From contig CAYYBZ010000035.1 of assembly GCA_964470285.1 (NCBI GenBank), positions 1 to 11,258 on the forward strand: a DNA stretch of 11,258 nt, given 5' to 3'. Shown here piece after piece: positions 5,694 to 11,258 of the stretch. Each line of letters opens with the position of its first letter. The stretch's first letter is position 1. Under the pieces are notes generated by a model. The model did not search any database. It saw only the letters and a program-made list of their open reading frames with translations, and was not told the DNA's origin. Origin of the DNA: CAYYBZ01 sp964470285 [NCBI: uncultured Oligoflexia bacterium] (lineage in GTDB: Bacteria; Bdellovibrionota_G; CAYYBZ01). The translations under genes were made by a program, and so were the position numbers.

Positions 5694-8600
5694 TTCGTCC
5701 ATTTGCATTTACATTCTCAATACAGTCTTCTTGACGGCGCCATCACAATAGATTCCTTAGTAAAACAGGCCAAAAAGTTTAACATGCCGGCAATTGCCCT
5801 TACCGATCACGGAAATATGCACGGCTTTGTCGAGTTTTATATGAAGGCAAAGAAAGAGGGAATAAAACCTCTTTTAGGTGTCGAGTGTTATATAACAGAC
5901 GGGGACAGAAAAGATAAAACACCGCGAAGTTCTTCAGGTGAAGGCGGAACCTATCATTTAATTCTTATCGCAAAAAACAACAAAGGCCTTAAAAATCTTT
6001 ATAAGCTCATTTCAATAGCCCAGTTTGAGGGTTTTTATTACAAACCCAGAATTGATCATGAAATTCTTAAAAAGTATTCTCAGGGGCTGATAGGTATGTC
6101 AGCATGCTTAAAAGGCGAGATTAACTCGGCTCTTTTGGCAGGCGATATACAGAAGGCTGAAGAAAAGGCGCTAAGATATAAGGGCTATTTTGATGATGAC
6201 GATTTCTACCTGGAACTGATGGACCATGATATCCCCGAGCAGAAAAAGCTAAACGAACATTTGATAGAGATGTCGAATAAGCTTTCTATTCCTTTAGTCG
6301 CTACGAATGATACCCATTATCTTTCAAAAGAGCATTCAAGGGCGCATGAAGTTCTGCTTTGTATTCAAACCGGAAAAACCATGAACGATCAGACTCACAT
6401 GAAGTATTCAACCGATGAGTTTTATATGAAATCTCCGGATGAAATGAGAAGAATTTTTGCCGAAGTGCCCCAGGCCTGTCAAAACACCGTAAAAATTTCA
6501 AAGAAATGCGATGTAGAGCTTGAACTTGATAAACCCAAATTCCCTTCATTTAAAACTCCCGGCGATATACCCCTTCACGAGCATCTTGAGAATCTGGCCA
6601 GAAAAGGACTAAAAGAAAGAATGCCCTATATACTTAAGCTGCATGATGAACAAGATCATGTGAAAATAATAGCCAGGTATACGGCAAGACTTGAGAGTGA
6701 GCTGTCCATAATCAATACGATGGGATATTCCGGTTATTTTTTAATAGTGTGGGATTTCGTTAACTATGCCAAAAGGAAAAATATTCCCGTAGGTCCCGGG
6801 CGAGGTTCCGCAGCCGGAAGCCTCGTCGCTTTCGCTTTAAAGATTACCGACATTGATCCGATACCTTATGCCCTTCTTTTTGAAAGATTTTTAAATCCGG
6901 AACGTGTGTCTTTACCCGATATTGACGTAGATTTTTGCATAGAGGGCAGGGATGAAGTTATAAAATATGTCTCCGAAACTTACGGTAAGGGCGGACAGGG
7001 AGTTTTCGATACAAGGGTTGCTCAGATTATAACCTTCGGGAAAATGCAGGCTAAGGCCGTCATAAGAGATGTTGGAAGAAGCCTTGATATGCCTTACGGT
7101 GAAGTGGATAAAATAGCCAAACTTGTTCCTAACGTACTCAATATTACTTTGGACGAAGCTTTCAGGGAAGAACCTAAATTTGAAGAGTTAAGAAGGAAAG
7201 ACCCGAGAGTCGATGAGCTTTTAAAAATTGCCGTTGATTTAGAAGGCCTTAACAGACACGCATCAATTCATGCCGCGGGCGTTGTTATATCGGATGAAAA
7301 TCCTTTAGTGGAACATCTGCCTCTTTACAAGGGACAAAACGACGAAATAGTCACGCAACTGGATATGAAAGCCGTTGAAAAAATCGGACTTATCAAGTTC
7401 GACTTTCTGGGTTTAAAAACTCTTACAGTTATCAAGAACGCCCTTAAATTAATCAAAGAAAATACCGGGAAAAACATAGACATTATCAATCTTCCTCTTG
7501 ACGATGCTAAAGTCTATAAGCTTTTAAGTTCGGGAGATACAAGAGGTATATTCCAGCTTGAAAGTTCGGGTATGAGAGATCTTATCGTTAAGCTCAAACC
7601 GGAAAACTTCGAAGACATAATAGCCTTAGTCGCTCTTTACAGACCCGGTCCGTTGGGCAGCGGAATGGTGGATGATTTTATAAACCGTAAGCACGGAAGA
7701 ACTGAGATAGAGTATGAACTCAAAGAACTGGAAAAAATTTTAAAACCCACCTACGGTGTTATTGTTTACCAGGAACAGGTAATGCAGATAGCCAGTCTGC
7801 TGGCAAATTTCAGTTTAGGCGATGCCGATATTTTAAGAAGGGCCATGGGAAAGAAAATCCCGGCCGTAATGGAAAAACAAAAAGAAAAATTCTTAATGGG
7901 AGCCAAGATCAACAAAATCGACAATAAAAAAGCAGAAAAAATATTCGATTTGATGGCGAAATTTGCAGGCTACGGTTTCAACAAGTCTCACAGTACCGCT
8001 TATGCTCTTATTGCTTACCAGACAGCTTATCTTAAGGCGCATTATCCGGTTGAATTCATGGCGGCCATGATGACCTCTGAAATGAACAATCAGGATAAGG
8101 TAACCGCCCTTATATATGATTTAAGAAAACTCAACATCGATCTTTTGCCTCCGGACATAAACAAAAGCTTTGTTAATTTTACGGTCGATGACGGAAGAAT
8201 ACGTTTCGGTTTAAAAGGCGTCAAAAATGTCGGAGAAAGCGCAATAAACGCATTTGTTGAAACGAGAGAAGATTCAGGCGAGTTTCAGGATCTTTTCGAT
8301 TTTTGCAAAAGGGTTGATTTAAGAAAAGTAAATAAAAGGGTCATTGAAAGTCTCATTAAATGCGGGGCTTTTGATTTAACCCAAGCCGGAAGATCCCGGA
8401 TGTTTAAGTCTATTGAAAAGGCAATGGAACTGGGACAATCATATCAAAAGGATAAAGAAATCGGACAGTTTTCAATGTTTGACAGTATGAGCGGCGAGAG
8501 TTCAACCGATAAAATTAAATACCCCGATTTGCCTGAATGGGAAGATAAAACAAAACTTTCTTATGAAAAAGAATCCCTGGGCTTCTATATTTCCGGACAT

Positions 8601-9176
8601 CCGCTACAGCAGATTGAGGTTGACCTAATGGAACTTACAAAATGGGACACCGAATCTATACAAGAGGCAAAAGACGGAAGCCAGATAACAATAGCGGGAA
8701 TAGTCGCTGCTAAAAAAGAGATTACGACCAAAAAAGGCGACAGAATGGCTTTTGTTACACTTGAGGACTTAAGGGGTTCGGTTGAGCTAATAGTTTTCTC
8801 AGATGCCTACAAAAAAAGTTTGGAGTTATTAAATTCTGAAAATCCCATTTTTGTTGAAGGCAAGGTGGATGCAGGCGAAGATCAGGTTAAAATAATAGTT
8901 TCGGATATAAAAACAATTGAGGATGCAAGGCAGACTAAAGTTAAAGCTGTTCACATAACAGTTTCGGAAAAGCTTATTGACAATAAAAAGCTTAGCTCTC
9001 TTAAGGGTACGATTAAGAGACATTCCGGTCCATTAAGGTCATTCCTTCATATTGTAGCCGAGGATAAAAAGAGCACTACAATAATGCTTCCCGATGATCT
9101 ATTCTTAAATCCCACCGATTCCTTTATTAAGGAAGTTGAAAAACTGTTCGGTAAAAATGTTTGCGAAATAAGATAG
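5688..9176 (+). CDS. dnaE: DNA polymerase III alpha subunit
   Basis: This is the C-family replicative polymerase, 1162 residues, the usual length of the DnaE type. In order: a PHP domain (1 to about 280) beginning HLHLH (5-9) with ALTDHGNMHG; the polymerase palm and fingers with GPGRGSAAGS (369-378), the catalytic pair Asp411/Asp413 in PDIDVDF and the third acidic residue Asp572 in FDFLGL; thumb and fingers motifs including RPGPLGSGM and GYGFNKSHSTAYA; helix-hairpin-helix; and an OB fold (about 997-1075) followed by a C-terminal domain. The PHP domain appears to keep a full set of metal ligands (H7, H9, D16, H41, E66, H90, C140, D208, H210), unlike the degenerate E. coli domain, so a PHP proofreading exonuclease is plausible. 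It has only a weak GGGA ribosome site and probably relies on coupling with guaA. The chain ends normally (LFGKNVCEIR) just before an unrelated SH3b fragment. Confidence 0.97.
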   Translation: MGFVHLHLHSQYSLLDGAITIDSLVKQAKKFNMPAIALTDHGNMHGFVEFYMKAKKEGIKPLLGVECYITDGDRKDKTPRSSSGEGGTYHLILIAKNNKGLKNLYKLISIAQFEGFYYKPRIDHEILKKYSQGLIGMSACLKGEINSALLAGDIQKAEEKALRYKGYFDDDDFYLELMDHDIPEQKKLNEHLIEMSNKLSIPLVATNDTHYLSKEHSRAHEVLLCIQTGKTMNDQTHMKYSTDEFYMKSPDEMRRIFAEVPQACQNTVKISKKCDVELELDKPKFPSFKTPGDIPLHEHLENLARKGLKERMPYILKLHDEQDHVKIIARYTARLESELSIINTMGYSGYFLIVWDFVNYAKRKNIPVGPGRGSAAGSLVAFALKITDIDPIPYALLFERFLNPERVSLPDIDVDFCIEGRDEVIKYVSETYGKGGQGVFDTRVAQIITFGKMQAKAVIRDVGRSLDMPYGEVDKIAKLVPNVLNITLDEAFREEPKFEELRRKDPRVDELLKIAVDLEGLNRHASIHAAGVVISDENPLVEHLPLYKGQNDEIVTQLDMKAVEKIGLIKFDFLGLKTLTVIKNALKLIKENTGKNIDIINLPLDDAKVYKLLSSGDTRGIFQLESSGMRDLIVKLKPENFEDIIALVALYRPGPLGSGMVDDFINRKHGRTEIEYELKELEKILKPTYGVIVYQEQVMQIASLLANFSLGDADILRRAMGKKIPAVMEKQKEKFLMGAKINKIDNKKAEKIFDLMAKFAGYGFNKSHSTAYALIAYQTAYLKAHYPVEFMAAMMTSEMNNQDKVTALIYDLRKLNIDLLPPDINKSFVNFTVDDGRIRFGLKGVKNVGESAINAFVETREDSGEFQDLFDFCKRVDLRKVNKRVIESLIKCGAFDLTQAGRSRMFKSIEKAMELGQSYQKDKEIGQFSMFDSMSGESSTDKIKYPDLPEWEDKTKLSYEKESLGFYISGHPLQQIEVDLMELTKWDTESIQEAKDGSQITIAGIVAAKKEITTKKGDRMAFVTLEDLRGSVELIVFSDAYKKSLELLNSENPIFVEGKVDAGEDQVKIIVSDIKTIEDARQTKVKAVHITVSEKLIDNKKLSSLKGTIKRHSGPLRSFLHIVAEDKKSTTIMLPDDLFLNPTDSFIKEVEKLFGKNVCEIR

Positions 9177-9348
9177 CCTCGATACTAAAATTGCTCATCT
9201 TAATTCAGGCAGCGAGGTTGAGGTTTTGCCGGGCGATAAAAAAGAGGCAAATTATTTAATAAAAACTCCTTTCGGACTTGTAGGTTGGTATGCGATTAAA
9301 GGAGATATCGCTACAGAAATTGACGGATTAATTTATCGCGGCGATTAG
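9172..9348 (+). pseudogene. Start-less SH3b-domain gene remnant
   Basis: In the +1 frame relative to dnaE, beginning right at its stop codon, 58 codons are open up to a TAG at 9346-9348. The product SLDTKIAHLNSGSEVEVL... followed by YLIKTPFGLVGWYAIKGDI matches the pattern of a bacterial SH3 (SH3b) domain, the cell-wall-binding module of many exported proteins, lacking only its first strand or so. There is no ATG, GTG or usable TTG and a TAA at 9169-9171 closes the frame upstream, so it cannot be translated as it stands. Its stop overlaps that of pfp on the other strand, the arrangement expected for an original gene end. Most likely a deletion joined the end of dnaE to the 3' end of another gene; an assembly join is the alternative. 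A DnaE-SH3 fusion is unlikely because DnaE is already full length. Confidence 0.62.
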
Positions 9349-10382
9349 CCGAAAAATACTTTTGCAAGATCGTAGTAATATAAAGGAAGAAGCTTTAATT
9401 GCTTTACGGCGTCTTTAATCGGGACAGTTGTCAGTTTACCGCAGCTTAAAGCCGGCATTTTCCCCCACTGTTCTTCCAGAACCGATTCCATTGCCTTTAC
9501 TCCGTAAGCTGTTCCCAAAATTCTGTCGAATGCGGAAGGGGTTCCGCCCCTCTGAATATGACCTAAAACAGTTACTCTCGTTTCAAAACCTATCTTTTTC
9601 TCAATTAATTCTGCAACGAGGCTTCCGATTCCTCCCAGCGTGATATGTCCGAATTCGTCCGTTTTAGAGGATTTGCTTATTTCCTGTTCTTTGCCGTCGT
9701 CCAGTAATTTGGCGCCTTCGGCTACGAGTATGATGCTGAAATTTTTACCCCGGGAGTGACGCTTCTTAATAAGCGAGCAAACTTCATCTACTTCGGTAGG
9801 AACTTCGGGTATCATTACAACGTCTGCTCCGCCTGCAATCCCTGAAAAACATGTGAGCCAGCCGGCATGCCTTCCCATTACTTCAACTACCATAACTCTG
9901 TTGTGAGATTCTGCAGTTGTATGAAGCCTGTCAATTGCATTCGTAACTATGTTGACAGCCGTATCAAATCCCATTGTAAAGTCGGTTCCGGATAAGTCAT
10001 TGTCGATTGTCTTTGGGGCTCCAACGACCTTAAGACCTAAATCGGCCATTTTGGCCGCAACTCCCAGTGTATCTTCTCCGCCTATAGCAACAAGAGCGTC
10101 AAGGCCGAGTTCTTTGAAATTATTTAAAACCATCTTGGGGCCGTCTTCATCTTTAAACGGGTTGGTTCTGGAGGTTCCAAGAATTGTTCCGCCTTTATGT
10201 AGAATTCCGGAAACGGAACCTAAAGTCAGGTTGAAGGTTTTTTTCTCGAGCATTCCGCGCCAGCCTTCCCTTATAGCAAGAGCTTCCCAGTTCTGTTCAT
10301 AGGCCTTTCTGACTATTCCTCTTATAACCGCGTTTAAGCCCGGACAATCTCCCCCGCCTGTAAGTATTCCTACTTTTTTCAT
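9345..10382 (-). CDS. pfp: 6-phosphofructokinase, probably pyrophosphate-dependent
   Basis: This 345-residue protein belongs to the PfkA family, which phosphorylates fructose 6-phosphate in glycolysis. Visible are the nucleotide/PPi loop GILTGGGDCPGLN (5-17), IGGEDT (100-105), the catalytic PKTIDND with Asp127 and Asp129, MGRHAGWL (168-175) and GHIQRGG. In the family, Gly104 and Gly124 mark ATP users and Asp104 and Lys124 mark PPi users; here residues are Asp104 and Lys124, so a reversible PPi-dependent enzyme is predicted, of the group that also includes actinomycete-type PFKs. AAGGGG lies 6-7 bases before the ATG. It is the last gene of a minus-strand run after cutA, from which it is separated by 10 bases; its stop overlaps the SH3b remnant. 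PPi use is inference from two residues. Confidence 0.92.
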   Translation of the reverse strand: MKKVGILTGGGDCPGLNAVIRGIVRKAYEQNWEALAIREGWRGMLEKKTFNLTLGSVSGILHKGGTILGTSRTNPFKDEDGPKMVLNNFKELGLDALVAIGGEDTLGVAAKMADLGLKVVGAPKTIDNDLSGTDFTMGFDTAVNIVTNAIDRLHTTAESHNRVMVVEVMGRHAGWLTCFSGIAGGADVVMIPEVPTEVDEVCSLIKKRHSRGKNFSIILVAEGAKLLDDGKEQEISKSSKTDEFGHITLGGIGSLVAELIEKKIGFETRVTVLGHIQRGGTPSAFDRILGTAYGVKAMESVLEEQWGKMPALSCGKLTTVPIKDAVKQLKLLPLYYYDLAKVFFG

Positions 10383-10392
10383 TTTTCACCCC

Positions 10393-10728
10393 TTACGAAT
10401 TTGCATTTAACCAATCAATATATTTATTGAATCCAGAATCAAGTTTAAAGAAAATTATCTCCGGAACATCGTATGAATGCAAGCTTTGAATTTTCTTAGC
10501 AAGTTTCTTCTGATTCCTGAAATGTCCCTTAATAATTAGTAAGACTTCTGAATCCTTGCAGATTTTGTCTTTCCACTTGTAAATTGATTCAATACCCTTG
10601 ACTACGTTTACGCATGCCGCAAAACCGTCTTTAACGACGGCTGATGCAATGAGGCGTGCTGTTTTTATATTGGGACATGTAACAAAACATATAAAATTTG
10701 AAGAAGTTTTCTTTATCCTTACCGCCAT
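10393..10728 (-). CDS. cutA: Divalent cation tolerance protein CutA
   Basis: CutA1 proteins are small trimeric, PII-like ferredoxin-fold proteins linked to copper and other divalent-metal tolerance, with a biochemical role that is still unclear. The 111 residues carry the family pattern: FVTCPN at 15-20, the helix TARLIASAVVKDGFAACVN (23-41), the IESIYKWKDKI strand pair (46-56), EVLLIIKG, and the C-terminal YDVPEIIFFKLDSGFNKYIDWL. It begins 6 bases after the xseB stop; GGAGG at 10744-10740 is 11 bases from the ATG, a rather long spacing, so coupling with xseB probably helps. Position between exonuclease VII and phosphofructokinase genes gives no functional clue. Confidence 0.93.
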   Translation of the reverse strand: MAVRIKKTSSNFICFVTCPNIKTARLIASAVVKDGFAACVNVVKGIESIYKWKDKICKDSEVLLIIKGHFRNQKKLAKKIQSLHSYDVPEIIFFKLDSGFNKYIDWLNANS

Positions 10729-10734
10729 TTGTTA

Positions 10735-10956
10735 TCAAGCCTCCTTAAAATCGTAAGTTTCAAAATCTCCGCTTCCAGTTTCTTTAACGATTTTTATCAG
10801 GGATTTTTTGTTAAAAAGGCCGGTATCAAGTTTTTTTCTTAAAAGCGTAACTTTTTTAAGTACTTTTATAGATTCACTTAAAGAAGGATCGCCACTGGTA
10901 ATCTTATCATGCAATTTTTCAAGTTCTCTTAGATATGAAGCGGAGGTTTTTTTCAT
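10735..10956 (-). CDS. xseB: Exodeoxyribonuclease VII small subunit
   Basis: Exonuclease VII degrades single-stranded DNA from both ends; several small XseB subunits wrap one XseA. The 73-residue product has the typical helix-turn-helix layout: YLRELEKLHDKITSGDPSLSESIKVLKKVTLLRKKLD (8-44), where the SGDPSLSES turn is the family signature. The sequence after residue 45 diverges from common XseB proteins. The assignment is supported by the ATGA overlap with the xseA stop upstream, the classical xseA-xseB arrangement. Confidence 0.87.
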   Translation of the reverse strand: MKKTSASYLRELEKLHDKITSGDPSLSESIKVLKKVTLLRKKLDTGLFNKKSLIKIVKETGSGDFETYDFKEA

Positions 10957-11258
10957 TTTTCACTCTTTTCCTTTACGGTTAAGTCCAGCTCTCCGTCGGA
11001 AACGGTTAATGAAACATGATCGTTTATGTTTATACTTTTTATGCTTTTAATAATTTTGTTCTTTGAGTTTCTTGCAATTGAATAGCCCCTTTCAAGAATC
11101 GCGCTTGGGTTTAAAGCGCTGAGTTTTTCTGACAAAAGGTTTAATTGTGAAAGACGGTCTTTAAGACCTCTTTTTAAAAGGTTTGTAAAAGATTCTCTTA
11201 TAAGGCCGCCGAGATCCTGGGGGGACGACAACCAGCGGGCGCATCCGCGCTCTCGATC
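10953..11258 (-). CDS. xseA: Exodeoxyribonuclease VII large subunit, C-terminal part
   Basis: Only the last ~100 codons are in the window; the frame stays open to the edge. A coiled-coil helix (RESFTNLLKRGLKDRLSQLNLLSEKL) is followed by the conserved XseA ending LNPSAILERGYSIARN ... ININDHVSLTVSDGELDLTVKEK, where the L-x-R-GYS and DGELD motifs are diagnostic. The catalytic core lies outside. The TGA stop overlaps the xseB ATG by four bases. The codons beyond about 11216 are abruptly GC-rich and may not belong to the gene, so I trust the sequence only from the DLGGLIRESF segment onward. Confidence 0.85.
   Translation of the reverse strand, partial: DRERGCARWLSSPQDLGGLIRESFTNLLKRGLKDRLSQLNLLSEKLSALNPSAILERGYSIARNSKNKIIKSIKSININDHVSLTVSDGELDLTVKEKSEK
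11217..11258. other. GC-rich window end bounded by GATC sites
   Basis: The last ~40 bases are about 70 % GC in a window near 40 %. The segment lies between a GATC at 11213-11216 and another at the very last four bases. The encoded residues (DRERGCARWLSSP) do not resemble XseA in an obvious way. A chimeric ligation or assembly end is possible. Confidence 0.4.

Noticed and set aside
9169-9348. Programmed +1 frameshift producing a DnaE-SH3b fusion
   Set aside because: DnaE already has a normal length and ending, the P-site Arg tRNA could not re-pair well after a +1 slip (AGA to GAT), and a TAA closes the +1 frame just upstream.
1-11258. CRISPR array, transposase or phage genes
   Set aside because: No regularly spaced repeats and no such proteins are present in any frame; repeats seen are short palindromes around the tRNA.

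Overview
The window (about 40 % GC) looks like chromosomal DNA from a bacterium that I cannot place at phylum level. It carries conserved single-copy genes (guaB, guaA, dnaE, xseAB, cutA), a pyrophosphate-type phosphofructokinase, and a free-standing four-helix-bundle 'intervening sequence' protein of the kind common in uncultivated bacterial lineages. Gene spacing is tight in the housekeeping part and loose in the first 1.5 kb.

Layout. At 92-511 (+) lies a four-helix-bundle protein gene, followed by a strong bidirectional terminator (553-584). At 587-1109 on the minus strand is the most striking feature: a tRNA-Asn(GUU) gene whose anticodon is interrupted by a 450-nt group I intron (625-1074). 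Its core carries the conserved sequences of the cyanobacterial/plastid tRNA-Leu (IC3) intron type. The intron has a 211-nt structured, non-coding insertion in the P1 loop, including a 14-bp perfect hairpin. The tRNA unit is flanked by AT-rich GTTAAC/ATTAAC islands that look like imperfect inverted repeats.

From about 1180 to 1481 nothing is recognisable. At 1482-2480 (+) is an exported protein of unknown function. A sigma70-like promoter (2542-2569) and a leader hairpin precede guaB-guaA-dnaE (2647-9176, +), probably one transcript. guaB and guaA make the two-step branch IMP to XMP to GMP; dnaE encodes the replicative polymerase and is separated from guaA by a single base. Directly after the dnaE stop is a start-less piece of an SH3b domain (about 9172-9348), which looks like a gene remnant.

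The right end is a minus-strand cluster read xseA-xseB-cutA-pfp: exonuclease VII large (partial) and small subunits with an ATGA overlap, CutA, and a phosphofructokinase whose Asp104/Lys124 point to pyrophosphate rather than ATP as phosphoryl donor. The last ~40 bases are sharply GC-rich and bounded by GATC sites, so the outermost end may be a chimeric junction.
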